Assembly: GCF_003325755.1 (NCBI RefSeq)
Contig: NZ_QORI02000031.1
Location: 1 to 41,975 of the forward strand
Direction: 5' to 3'
From: Pseudomonas sp. SST3
GTDB lineage: Bacteria; Pseudomonadota; Gammaproteobacteria; Pseudomonadales; Pseudomonadaceae
Length of the DNA: 41,975 bases
In this document: in pieces, positions 28,666 to 36,455 of the stretch
Position numbering within the stretch: the first letter of the stretch is position 1
How the letters are laid out: every line of letters starts with the position of its first letter
Notes under the pieces: model-generated
What the model was told of the DNA's origin: nothing
What the model saw: only the letters and a program-made list of their open reading frames with translations
Database searches by the model: none
Program-made: the position numbers and the translations under genes

Positions 28666-29646
28666 TCAGGGGTTGAAGACGAAACCCCTGCCCGCCGCTC
28701 GGGCTCGGTCGAAGGCAAAGCTGGCGATGGCTGTGTCCTGCGCGCCAGTGCCGGTCAGGTCGCAGAGCGTGACCTGACCGGCCGAGGTGCGGCCGGGGTG
28801 ATGTCCGGCGATCACCTGGCCGAGTTCGGCGAAGGATGAGTCGTCCACCGCGCCAGCGGCCAGTGCGTGATGAAGCTCACCGAGAATCCGGGTCTGGCTG
28901 AGCCGGTCGGCGACATAGAGATCGCAGGCAGCCAGGGCATCGGCGGCGATCTCGTTCTTGTGCTCGGCGTCCGAGCCCATGGCGGTGATGTGCAAGCCCG
29001 GCTGCAAATGATGCGCCTGGATCAAGGGCGTGCGGCTGGGCGTCGTGGTGATGGCGATATCGACGCCGTCCATTGCGGCGTCGAGGCTGTCCATGAGCCG
29101 AACTTCTACGCCCTGCAGCTCACCGGCGAAGACGGCCGCCTTCGCCGGATCTCGGGCCCAGATGCGCACCTCATGGATGTCACGCACCAGCCGCAAGGCC
29201 GCCAGCTGCAGACGCGCCTGCTCGCCGGCGCCGAGGATCGCGACGCGGCTGGCGTTCCCACGGCTCAGCCATTTGGCCGCCACCGCGCCAGCCGCAGCCG
29301 TGCGCACCGCCGTGAGGAAGCCGTTGTCCAGCAGCAGCGCATCGAGCAATCCGGTGCGCGCCGAGAACAGCATCATCAACCCGTTGAGGCTCGGCAAACC
29401 GAGCGCCGGGTTGTCGAAGAACCCCGGACTGACTTTGATGGCGAAGCGCGGCAACCCCGGCAGGTAGGCGGTCTTCACGTCTACCTCGCCGTTGTGCTCG
29501 GGAATATCCAGGCGCAGGATCGGCGGCATCGCCACCGCCTCGGTGGCGAGCAGGCGGAAAGCGTGTTCGACCGCGTCGAGGCTGGCCGGATCGAGGGCCA
29601 GGCAGGCGCGGAGATCGGTTTCGCTGAGCAGGATGGTCTCGGCCAT
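28666..29646 (-). CDS. eutC: Ornithine cyclodeaminase/mu-crystallin family protein EutC
   Basis: A 326-residue NAD-dependent protein of the ornithine cyclodeaminase/ectoine utilisation EutC family. It has the dimer half (KVSPGFFDNPALGLPSLNG, about 70-88, then a Leu-rich LLLDNGFLTAVRTAAAG) and a Rossmann half with ILGAGEQARLQ (about 136-146). GSDAEHKNE and CDLTGTGAQD near the end are typical. EutB and EutC are proposed to act on hydroxyectoine-derived intermediates; the exact reaction is not settled. I prefer ATG 29646 to the one four codons earlier because GGAG sits 6-7 nt before it. It follows eutB after 62 bases. Confidence 0.9.
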   Translation of the reverse strand: MAETILLSETDLRACLALDPASLDAVEHAFRLLATEAVAMPPILRLDIPEHNGEVDVKTAYLPGLPRFAIKVSPGFFDNPALGLPSLNGLMMLFSARTGLLDALLLDNGFLTAVRTAAAGAVAAKWLSRGNASRVAILGAGEQARLQLAALRLVRDIHEVRIWARDPAKAAVFAGELQGVEVRLMDSLDAAMDGVDIAITTTPSRTPLIQAHHLQPGLHITAMGSDAEHKNEIAADALAACDLYVADRLSQTRILGELHHALAAGAVDDSSFAELGQVIAGHHPGRTSAGQVTLCDLTGTGAQDTAIASFAFDRARAAGRGFVFNP

Positions 29647-29708
29647 GTTGATCTCCATCGGTGATGCACCGGACGGACCGGTAGCAGGGTTGGCTGGTTT
29701 GGGTTGTT

Positions 29709-30689
29709 CTATTCGCTGGCGCCGTTGAGCACCCGCAGGTGCTGCGCGGTGTCGACGTTTCGGCCGCTGATCACCACGACCACCGGCCCGCGAGGCTCGA
29801 TCACTCGCTCGAGCAAGGCGGCGATGCCCACCACGGCGGCGCCTTCGAGCACCAGCCGCTCCTCGTGATAGGCATGACGGATGCCGGCTGCGATGGATGG
29901 CTCGTCGAGCAGGTGGATCTGGTCGGCCAGCTCACGAACGAGGCCAAAGGTGTAGCGATTGTTCAGCCCGATGCCACCGCCAAGCGAATCGGCCAGGCTC
30001 GGGCGCTCCTCTACTTCCACCGGGTGGCCGGCCTCCAGGCTCGCGTGCATCGCCGCACCGCGGCGCATGCTGATGCCGTGGACGCGGATCGCCGGGCGTT
30101 GGTGTTTGAGACCCAGCGCGACACCGGCAAACAACCCGCCGCCGGACAGCGGCACCAGCACCTCGGCGACTTCGGGGCACTGCTCGAGGATTTCCAGCCC
30201 GAGCGTGCCCTGGCCGGCGATGATATGCGGATGGTCGAAGGGCGGAATGAAGGCAGCGCCCTGCTCTCGGGCGATGCGCGCTGCCTCGGCCTGAGCATCG
30301 TCTTGGCTGTGACCGACGATGACCACCTCGGCGCCGAGTTCGCGGATCGCTTGGACCTTGTTCGGCGGCACCCGCTGTGACAGGCAGACGATCGCCCTGA
30401 CCCCCTGCTGCGCGGCGGCAAAGGCGAGCGCCCGGCCATGATTGCCAGTGGACACGGTCACCACACCGAGGCGTTTCTGCGCGTCCGACAGTTGCGCCAC
30501 TGCATGACTAGCCCCGCGCAGCTTGAAGCTTCCGGTCGCCTGCTGAGACTCCAGCTTCAACCACACCGGCACGCCTACCAGCTGACTGAGCGACGCCGAC
30601 CGCTCCAGGGGCGTTTCCCGAACGAGGCTGCGAATGGACTTGCGGGCCTCGAAAAGCTGGTCAAGAACAATCGGCTGCATGGCGAACAT
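29709..30689 (-). CDS. eutB: Threonine dehydratase-like PLP enzyme EutB
   Basis: A 326-residue fold-type II PLP enzyme of the serine/threonine dehydratase family. PLP Lys is in ATGSFKLRGA (about 51-60), the phosphate-binding loop is LSGGGLFAG (about 180-188), and STGNHGRALAFAA is conserved. No ACT regulatory domain is present. In ectoine clusters EutB is proposed to remove the hydroxyl-bearing group of hydroxyectoine breakdown products, though it could also deaminate threonine or serine. ATG 30689 (MFAMQPI) or ATG 30680 (MQPI) can be the start; a weak GGGA favours the latter. It is the first gene of the eutB-eutC-doeA-doeB-doeX run and its promoter region carries a candidate EnuR site. Confidence 0.9.
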   Translation of the reverse strand: MFAMQPIVLDQLFEARKSIRSLVRETPLERSASLSQLVGVPVWLKLESQQATGSFKLRGASHAVAQLSDAQKRLGVVTVSTGNHGRALAFAAAQQGVRAIVCLSQRVPPNKVQAIRELGAEVVIVGHSQDDAQAEAARIAREQGAAFIPPFDHPHIIAGQGTLGLEILEQCPEVAEVLVPLSGGGLFAGVALGLKHQRPAIRVHGISMRRGAAMHASLEAGHPVEVEERPSLADSLGGGIGLNNRYTFGLVRELADQIHLLDEPSIAAGIRHAYHEERLVLEGAAVVGIAALLERVIEPRGPVVVVISGRNVDTAQHLRVLNGASE

Positions 30690-30736
30690 CCCGATGGTGG
30701 ATGTTGCCGAGTGTAGGAGCGCCGAATTCAGCAGCT

Positions 30737-30750
30737 GAATGTACTAGGAC
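30737..30750 (-). promoter_or_regulatory. Candidate EnuR operator upstream of eutB
   Basis: Minus strand GTCCTAGTACATTC, 48-61 bases upstream of the eutB ATG. It matches GTCCTAGTGCAATC upstream of ehuB at 12 of 14 positions, including the CTAG core, which is a rare tetramer in such genomes. A TTGAAA hexamer lies just upstream and could be a -35 element. A small palindrome TTCAGCTGCTGAA overlaps its 3' side. Confidence 0.5.
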
Positions 30751-30858
30751 GCTATTTTTTCAAGCCCTGTATTTTTCCGCGCCAATCGCCGCAGCGCCCC
30801 GATTTTCGGGCCCTGCCGGCAATCGACAACGCCGCCGAGGTGTTTCGGCGAGCACATT

Positions 30859-32268
30859 TCAACGAGCACCGCGAAACTCATGAATTTCCGGGTACTGCTC
30901 GAACACTTCACGAACGCTCGCCAGCCCCTCGCGCAACCGTAAGTCGTCGCATTCGGCGCCTACACAGAGGCGCATCGCCCTGGGGCGGCGGGTGCCTGGC
31001 GGGAGAAAAGGGTCAGGAAGGGTCAGGGCTACTCCGCGTCGGCGCAGCTCGCGCTGCAGCGCATCCAATTCCCAATGTTCCGGGACGTTCAACCAGGCGC
31101 TGAGCGATAGCGGATGACTGCCGCGTAGATAATCGCCCAGTTCATCGCTGACTGCCGCCTGGCGGACGGCGATCAGTTCACGCTGCATGCGCACCAGTTC
31201 GTCCGCCTGGCCATGCTCTATCCAGCGTGTGGCGATTTCGCCGAGCAACGGCGCGGCCATCCAGCTGTTCACGCGCAGGATGCTCTCGGTACGCAGCGCC
31301 AGTCGCCGCGGCATCGCCAGGTAACCCAGGCGCAGCCCGGTGAGTACCGACTTGGTCAGGCTGGTGCAGTAGAACGACAGCTCCGGCAGGTAATGGCTGA
31401 TCGGCAGCGCTTCGCGGCGATCACCGAGCAGCGGTCCGTAGACATCATCCTCGATTACGTACACACCGTAGCGCCGAGCGATCGCGGCGATCTCGCGGCG
31501 GCGTGCCTCCGGCATCACGCTGCTGGTGGGGTTGTTCAGGTTCGGCGTGCAGACCAGCGCGGTGACCCGCTCGTTGCCGCAAAGGTCCTCGAAATGCTCC
31601 GGGTCCAGGCCGTAGCGATCAGTCTCTACCCCTTGCAACGTGAAGCCGAGCACCTGGGCGGTGCCGATCACGCCGTGGTCGGTGCAGTTTTCGCAGAGCA
31701 CCAGGTCATCCGGCCCGGCCAGGGAGGCCAGCGCAAGAAAAACCGCGTGCGAGGTCCCGTTAGTCAGCAGCAGATCCTGCAGCTCTACCGTCAGGCCGAG
31801 ACCGGCGAGCCATTGCACGCCGACCTCGCGATGGTGCTCGAAGCCGGCGATCGGTCGGCAGGCGTGAATCCACGGTTGCTCATGTTCGGCGGCCAACTCT
31901 TCACAGGTCTGTCGCCAGAAACGGTCATGGGTCTCGGTACGGATGATGCGTGCCGTCGAGAAGTCCAACAGCGAGTTTTCACCCCGGTCGAGCATCGAAC
32001 TGGCGACGCGTTCGCTGATGCGTCGGCTGACGAAGCTGCCTCGTCCGACTTCGCAGCGCACCCAGCCCTGGCGCTCCAGCTCTTTATAGGCGTTGGTCAC
32101 CGTCTGCACGCTGACATCGAGTTGGTCGGCCAACAACCGCTGCGGCGGCAGGCGCTGGCCATCCTGGAGATTGCCTTTCTCGATGTCGCTCGCGACGGCA
32201 GTCACCAGCAGCTTGTATTTCGACGCACCACTGCCAGCGGCAAGCAGGGCCTGTTTCCAGTTGTGCAT
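30859..32268 (-). CDS. enuR: MocR/GntR-type regulator of ectoine use EnuR
   Basis: A 469-residue transcription factor with an N-terminal GntR winged helix (about 15-80, KGNLQDGQRLPPQRLLADQL then SVQTVTNAYKELERQGWV) joined to an aminotransferase-like domain that binds PLP. The PLP Lys306 is in SLTKSVLTGLRLGY, with TPNLNNPTS and IEDDVYGPL before it. In characterised ectoine users EnuR represses the uptake and degradation genes, and N-alpha-acetyl-diaminobutyrate bound to its PLP relieves this. The ATG at 32268 has TGAGGTGA 6 nt upstream; the GTG three codons earlier lies within that site. It is divergent from ehuB and followed by eutB in the same direction after 169 bases. Confidence 0.92.
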   Translation of the reverse strand: MHNWKQALLAAGSGASKYKLLVTAVASDIEKGNLQDGQRLPPQRLLADQLDVSVQTVTNAYKELERQGWVRCEVGRGSFVSRRISERVASSMLDRGENSLLDFSTARIIRTETHDRFWRQTCEELAAEHEQPWIHACRPIAGFEHHREVGVQWLAGLGLTVELQDLLLTNGTSHAVFLALASLAGPDDLVLCENCTDHGVIGTAQVLGFTLQGVETDRYGLDPEHFEDLCGNERVTALVCTPNLNNPTSSVMPEARRREIAAIARRYGVYVIEDDVYGPLLGDRREALPISHYLPELSFYCTSLTKSVLTGLRLGYLAMPRRLALRTESILRVNSWMAAPLLGEIATRWIEHGQADELVRMQRELIAVRQAAVSDELGDYLRGSHPLSLSAWLNVPEHWELDALQRELRRRGVALTLPDPFLPPGTRRPRAMRLCVGAECDDLRLREGLASVREVFEQYPEIHEFRGAR

Positions 32269-32316
32269 GACGGTCACCTCAGTCGAGGCGACAGGATCAA
32301 CTGAAGCGCAATGTCA

Positions 32317-32338
32317 TGCAATTGTCCTAGTGCAATCC
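32317..32338 (+). promoter_or_regulatory. Candidate EnuR operator in the enuR-ehuB intergenic region
   Basis: GTCCTAGTGCAATCC (32324-32338) matches the eutB site. It is overlapped by a direct repeat TGCAAT at 32317-32322 and 32331-32336 (14-base period); MocR proteins often bind direct repeats. The site is in the 232-base gap between the divergent enuR and ehuB starts, 49-62 bases from the enuR ATG. A possible -10 TATCCT follows at about 32359. Confidence 0.5.
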
Positions 32339-32500
32339 CTGCTGGAAAACAGCTTTTGTATCCTCGGTCGGCGAAACGCGGCGCACGTTTCTTTTCTGAA
32401 GCAGTCAAAAGCCGCGCTGTGGCAGGGAATGCCCTGTCCTGATGCTCTCTCCTATAAACGCAGCCCGCCTGCGAACCATAACAGCACAGGAGTACTCACC

Positions 32501-33355
32501 ATGAGTCGCGCACGTCCCCTTCACTTCGGCAAGCTCATGCTGGCCTGCACCGCTCTGGCCGGCCTTTCTGTAGGTAGCCTGACCCACGCAGATACCCTTG
32601 ATGACATCAAGGACAACAGCAGCGTCCGCATCGGTTATGCCAACGAAACCCCCTTCGCCTACACCGCCACCGATGGCAGCGTCACCGGAGAGTCCCCGGA
32701 GATCGTTGAGAAAATATTCCAGCGGATGGGCATCGAAACCATCAAACCCGTTCTGACCGAGTGGGGCTCGCTGATCCCCGGTCTGCGCGCCAGCCGCTTC
32801 GACCTGATCGCCGCCGGCATGTACATCACCCCGGAACGCTGCCAGCAGGTGATATTCACCGATCCGCATTACCAGTTGCAGGACACCCTGCTGGTCAAGG
32901 CCGGTAACCCCAAGCAACTGGGCAGCTACGCGGATATCGCCAAGGATGAAAGCATCAAGCTGGCGATCATGTCCGGCACCGTCAACCTGAACTATGCCCG
33001 CAACGCCGGTATCAAGGACTCGCAAATTGTTCAGGTGCCGGACACCACCTCGCAACTGCAGGCCGTGCGTACCGGACGGGCGGATGCCGCAGTCGGCACT
33101 CAGCTGACCATGAGAGGGCTGGCAGAGAAGGCTGGCGATCAGGTCGAGGCGACCGATGACTTCAAGGACGACCCGGCCAACACCGGCTATGGCGCCCTGG
33201 CATTCCGACCGGAAGACAAGGCACTGCGCGACGCCGTCAACGCGGAACTGAAGGAATGGCTCGGCAGCGATGAGCATCTGAAGACCGTCGAACCCTTCGG
33301 CTTCGATCGTTCGAACATCACCGACAAGACTGCCGAGGAGCTCTGCAGCGCCTGA
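32501..33355 (+). CDS. ehuB: Ectoine/hydroxyectoine ABC transporter, substrate-binding protein
   Basis: A 284-residue periplasmic binding protein of the family 3 (polar amino acid) type. A signal peptide covers about 1-30 (LACTALAGLSVGSLTHA before DTLDD). The mature part shows RIGYANETPFAYTATDG, GIETIKPVLTEWGSLIPGLR, FDLIAAGMYITPERCQQV and GRADAAVGTQLTMRGL, typical of EhuB. It captures ectoine or hydroxyectoine for the EhuCDA importer. ATG 32501 has AGGAG 9 nt upstream; the frame is open further upstream but that part lacks a signal peptide. The next gene follows after 237 bases with a strong stem-loop, as is common for excess production of the binding protein. Confidence 0.93.
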   Translation: MSRARPLHFGKLMLACTALAGLSVGSLTHADTLDDIKDNSSVRIGYANETPFAYTATDGSVTGESPEIVEKIFQRMGIETIKPVLTEWGSLIPGLRASRFDLIAAGMYITPERCQQVIFTDPHYQLQDTLLVKAGNPKQLGSYADIAKDESIKLAIMSGTVNLNYARNAGIKDSQIVQVPDTTSQLQAVRTGRADAAVGTQLTMRGLAEKAGDQVEATDDFKDDPANTGYGALAFRPEDKALRDAVNAELKEWLGSDEHLKTVEPFGFDRSNITDKTAEELCSA

Positions 33356-33361
33356 ATGGAA

Positions 33362-33385
33362 CCGGCGCGGCTGACGCCGCGCCGG
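33362..33385 (+). other. Stem-loop after ehuB
   Basis: CCGGCGCGGC and GCCGCGCCGG make a perfect 10-bp GC stem with a TGAC loop, 7 bases after the ehuB stop. No T run follows (GCTCTTCAG), so it is more likely an mRNA 3'-end stabiliser/partial terminator than a full terminator. The rest of the 237-base gap to ehuC holds no gene; it contains one palindrome GCATCGCGATGC (33442-33453). Confidence 0.65.
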
Positions 33386-33592
33386 GCTCTTCAGTGAATA
33401 GCCTCTCGATGGATCCTCCGCCTCCGCCCGGCCACATCGCTGCATCGCGATGCGCGGCACGCGGCTGGCTGCACTCCGTCTCCCATTGCGAGGCGGTACT
33501 GCAGCGACCGGATCGCAATGTCTACCCGGACAATCTCGCCGGGCGGCTAGCGATCTCAGCTCCGCCCCCCTGGAGCCAACCGGAAATCGACC

Positions 33593-34252
33593 ATGAACGA
33601 ACTACTCCCCCTCCTGCTGCAAGGCGCCTGGGTGACCGTACAGATCACCTTTTGGGGCTCCATGCTGGCCATCGTTGCCGCACTGATCGGCGCCTTGGGA
33701 CGGCTCTCGCCGATTGCGCCGTTGCGATGGCTGGCGATCGTCTATATCGAAGTGTTCCGTGGCAGCTCGCTGCTGGTCCAGCTGTTCTGGCTCTACTTCG
33801 TCCTGCCGATGCCGCCGTTCAACATCGCCATGAGCGCCTTCAACGTTGCGGTAATCGGCTTGGGTCTGAATATCGGCTCCTACGGTGCCGAGGTGCTGCG
33901 CGGCGCCATACGGTCGGTGCATGAAGGGCAGTACGAGGCGTGCCAGGCACTAAACATGACCGCCTGGCAGCGTCTACGCCGGGTCATCTTGCCCCAGGCC
34001 CTACTGGCGGCGATCCCGCCCGGCACCAACCTGTTGATCGAACTGCTGAAGAACACCTCACTGGTTTCGTTGATCACGCTGTCCGACCTGGCTTTCCGAG
34101 CGCGCCAGCTGGACCAGGCCACCCTGATGACGCTGGAGATCTTCGGCCTTGCGCTGGTGATTTATTTCATTCTCGCGCAGGTCATCAACTTCTCTATGCG
34201 CACGCTTGAACGGCGCCTGGCTCCCGGGCGTATGCGGGGAGGCCTGTCATGA
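33593..34252 (+). CDS. ehuC: Ectoine/hydroxyectoine ABC transporter permease
   Basis: A 219-residue inner-membrane permease of the HisM family (polar amino acid type). About five hydrophobic spans are visible. The EAA loop reads YEACQALNMTAWQRLRRVIL (about 111-130) and is followed by PQALLAAIPPGTNLLIELLKNTSLVSLI. It pairs with EhuD to form the channel. The ribosome-binding site is weak (GGAA). Its last codon overlaps the ehuD start in ATGA, so they are coupled. Named by cluster context; sequence alone says polar amino acid permease. Confidence 0.9.
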   Translation: MNELLPLLLQGAWVTVQITFWGSMLAIVAALIGALGRLSPIAPLRWLAIVYIEVFRGSSLLVQLFWLYFVLPMPPFNIAMSAFNVAVIGLGLNIGSYGAEVLRGAIRSVHEGQYEACQALNMTAWQRLRRVILPQALLAAIPPGTNLLIELLKNTSLVSLITLSDLAFRARQLDQATLMTLEIFGLALVIYFILAQVINFSMRTLERRLAPGRMRGGLS

Positions 34253-34908
34253 ACTTTTTCGACTGGCAATTCGCCTGGGAGATCCTACCCAGACTGCTCG
34301 ATGCATCGCTGAAAACCATCGGTATCACCATCGCCGGCTTCTCTATCGCCATCGTGCTGGGCCTGTTTCTAGCCGTGGGACGACGCAGCCGCTTCCGCTG
34401 GCTGTCGTGGCCGATGACCGGACTGATCGAATTCATCCGCAGCACACCGTTGCTGATACAGGTGTATTTCCTGTTCTTCGTGCTACCCAACTACGGCTTG
34501 AATCTCTCGGCACTGCAAGCCGGCATCATCGGCATCGCGCTGCACTACGCCTGCTATACCGCGGAGGTCTATCGCGCCGGGCTCGATGCAGTGCCTCGCT
34601 CGCAGTGGGAAGCTGTGACGGCATTGAACATGAAACCACTTAACGCCTACCGCAAAGTGATCCTGCCGCAAGCGTTGCGGCCGATATTGCCGGCGCTGGG
34701 CAATTATCTGATATCGATGCTCAAGGACACGCCGGTGCTGTCGGCGATTACCGTGGTGGAGATCATGCAACGCGCCAAGAACATCGGCTCGGAGCATTTC
34801 CGCTATCTGGAACCGATCACCATGGTCGGCCTTTTTTTCCTTCTTCTCAGTCTCGGCCTCGCCTGGTTCGTGCGCCGTCTGGAAAACCGTATGGAGCTAG
34901 CCCGATGA
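34249..34908 (+). CDS. ehuD: Ectoine/hydroxyectoine ABC transporter permease
   Basis: A 219-residue HisM-type permease, the partner of EhuC. Hydrophobic spans include IGITIAGFSIAIVLGLFLAV and the C-terminal MVGLFFLLLSLGLAWFV. The EAA loop is SQWEAVTALNMKPLNAYRKV (about 117-136), then ILPQALRPILPALGNYLIS and MLKDTPVLSAI, where the ATPase docks. The start overlaps the ehuC stop and its stop overlaps the ehuA start, both as ATGA. Confidence 0.9.
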   Translation: MNFFDWQFAWEILPRLLDASLKTIGITIAGFSIAIVLGLFLAVGRRSRFRWLSWPMTGLIEFIRSTPLLIQVYFLFFVLPNYGLNLSALQAGIIGIALHYACYTAEVYRAGLDAVPRSQWEAVTALNMKPLNAYRKVILPQALRPILPALGNYLISMLKDTPVLSAITVVEIMQRAKNIGSEHFRYLEPITMVGLFFLLLSLGLAWFVRRLENRMELAR

Positions 34909-35738
34909 GCGCACCGATGCCTGCCGGCGAAACCCAGAACGCTACCAGCACCGCCAACGAGCCGGAGCTCATGGTGCAGTTTCGCGACGTGACCAAACGA
35001 TACGGTGATCTGACCGTACTCAACCATCTCGACCTCGATGTTCGGACGGGCGAAAAGGTCGCCATCATCGGCCCCAGCGGCTCGGGTAAATCGACGTTGC
35101 TACGGGCACTGATGACCCTGGAGGACATCGACGAAGGCGTGATCATGGTCGATGACGAACCGCTGACCCACATGCCCGATGCCAACGGCAAGCTCATTCG
35201 GGCCAGTTCGCGGCATCTGCGCCGGGTTCGTGGCAAGGTCGGCATGGTGTTTCAGAGCTTCAACCTGTTCCCGCACATGAGCACCCGGCAAAACGTGATG
35301 GAAGCGCCTATACAGGTGCTGGGGATGCCAAAGAGGGACGCACGCGAACGCGCCGAGGAGCTGTTGGCGATGGTGGGGTTGGAAGACAAGCTCGACCATT
35401 ACCCATCGCAGCTCTCCGGCGGCCAGCAACAACGGGTTGCCATTGCCCGTGCCATGGCCATGCGGCCGAAAGTAATGCTGTTCGACGAGGTGACCTCGGC
35501 GCTAGACCCGGAACTCTGTGGTGAAGTGCTCAACGTCATTCGCCGGCTGGGCGAGGAGCACAGCCTGACCATGCTGATGGTCACCCACCAGATGGGGTTC
35601 GCCCGTGAGTTCGCCGACCGCGTATGCTTCTTCAACGAGGGCCGTATCCATGAAATGGGTACGCCGGACGAGCTGTTCGGCAATCCTCGGGAAACGCGCA
35701 CACAGGAATTTCTCAGTGCGGTAACCCAGGCAAGCTAG
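34905..35738 (+). CDS. ehuA: Ectoine/hydroxyectoine ABC transporter ATP-binding protein
   Basis: A 277-residue ATPase of the polar-amino-acid importer class. Walker A is GPSGSGKST (about 55-63), Q loop VFQSFNLFPH, signature LSGGQQQR (about 167-174), Walker B VMLFDEVTSALDPE and the switch His in MVTHQMGFA. The first 22 or so residues are a non-conserved Thr/Ala-rich extension. It overlaps ehuD by four bases. In rhizobial clusters ehuA comes first; here it is last, so the order is B-C-D-A. A TPR-protein gene of the conserved chromosome follows after 74 bases. Confidence 0.92.
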   Translation: MSAPMPAGETQNATSTANEPELMVQFRDVTKRYGDLTVLNHLDLDVRTGEKVAIIGPSGSGKSTLLRALMTLEDIDEGVIMVDDEPLTHMPDANGKLIRASSRHLRRVRGKVGMVFQSFNLFPHMSTRQNVMEAPIQVLGMPKRDARERAEELLAMVGLEDKLDHYPSQLSGGQQQRVAIARAMAMRPKVMLFDEVTSALDPELCGEVLNVIRRLGEEHSLTMLMVTHQMGFAREFADRVCFFNEGRIHEMGTPDELFGNPRETRTQEFLSAVTQAS

Positions 35739-35812
35739 ACGCCTCGCTGCACCAAGGCCGGTCTATCATGGTTTGCATCGGCCTGGTGAATGCACTGTCG
35801 GAGGGGAGAGCA

Positions 35813-36130
35813 ATGCTCCAATCACTGGAAAACATGCTGGCCAAAGGCATGGACAACTCCATGCTGCGCTTCGGCCTAGGCAAGGGCTACCTGGACGCGG
35901 GCGACGCGCCTCTGGCTGCCACCCACCTGCGACGCTGCGTCGAGTTTGATCCGCGGTATTCCGCAGCCTGGAAACTGCTCGGCAAGGCGCTGCAGGCCAG
36001 CGGCGACAATGAAGGAGCACGCCAAGCCTGGGAGCAGGGTTTGATCGCCGCCCAAGCGCACGGCGACAAGCAGGCAGAGAAGGAAATGACCGTGTTTCTG
36101 CGCAAGCTGAACAAACAGGCCGGGGCCTAG
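35813..36130 (+). CDS. Tetratricopeptide repeat protein
   Basis: A 105-residue soluble protein made of about two TPR units, seen as GKGYLDAGDAPLAATHLRRC, FDPRYSAAWKLLGKALQ and GDNEGARQAWEQGLIAAQ. It matches a small conserved Pseudomonas protein near trkA (PA0015-like, MLQSLENMLAKGMDN start). ATG 35813 has GGAG 5 nt upstream; the ATG at 35768 lacks one. No signal peptide. It probably mediates a protein interaction; its partner is unknown. It marks the resumption of the ancestral gene order after the ectoine island. Confidence 0.85.
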   Translation: MLQSLENMLAKGMDNSMLRFGLGKGYLDAGDAPLAATHLRRCVEFDPRYSAAWKLLGKALQASGDNEGARQAWEQGLIAAQAHGDKQAEKEMTVFLRKLNKQAGA

Positions 36131-36159
36131 CTGCGGTTGTAGTCACGCAGCGGACTGGC

Positions 36160-36426
36160 CTAGTCCTCCTGCACGAAGCGCAAGCCGATGCCCTCGGCAT
36201 CGACGCGCATCACTTCCATCCGCAGCACAGGCGCCGGCATCGGCAGATCCTGCACCTGGCCACTGACGATCGTTCCCAACTGCAGTTCGGCCAGCTGCGG
36301 ATGCTTGACGTAGACACCGCCATCGGACAGATCGCGGGTATAAGCGAACACTTCGCCGAATGACTCATGGGTGATGCGTATACGGCACTTCATGGGTGCA
36401 CGTGGATGCTGCCGCTGGTTTGCCAT
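36160..36426 (-). CDS. PilZ domain protein (c-di-GMP binding)
   Basis: An 88-residue stand-alone PilZ domain. The c-di-GMP signature is complete: RQHPRAPMKCRI (RxxxR, residues 5-16) and DLSDGGVYV (DxSxxG, about 33-41), with GIGLRF near the end. It should bind cyclic di-GMP and pass the signal to an unknown partner. AGGA is 8 nt before the ATG. It follows the acyltransferase gene on the same strand after 29 bases; the same pairing exists in P. aeruginosa (PA0011-PA0012), as I recall. Confidence 0.9.
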   Translation of the reverse strand: MANQRQHPRAPMKCRIRITHESFGEVFAYTRDLSDGGVYVKHPQLAELQLGTIVSGQVQDLPMPAPVLRMEVMRVDAEGIGLRFVQED

Positions 36427-36455
36427 CTGACGTTCCTGTTGTCTTCGTTATGTTG

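Noticed and set aside
32093..32500. Upstream extension of the ehuB frame
   Set aside because: It overlaps the enuR N-terminus in antisense, has no signal peptide, and the ATG at 32501 has AGGAG and a normal signal peptide.
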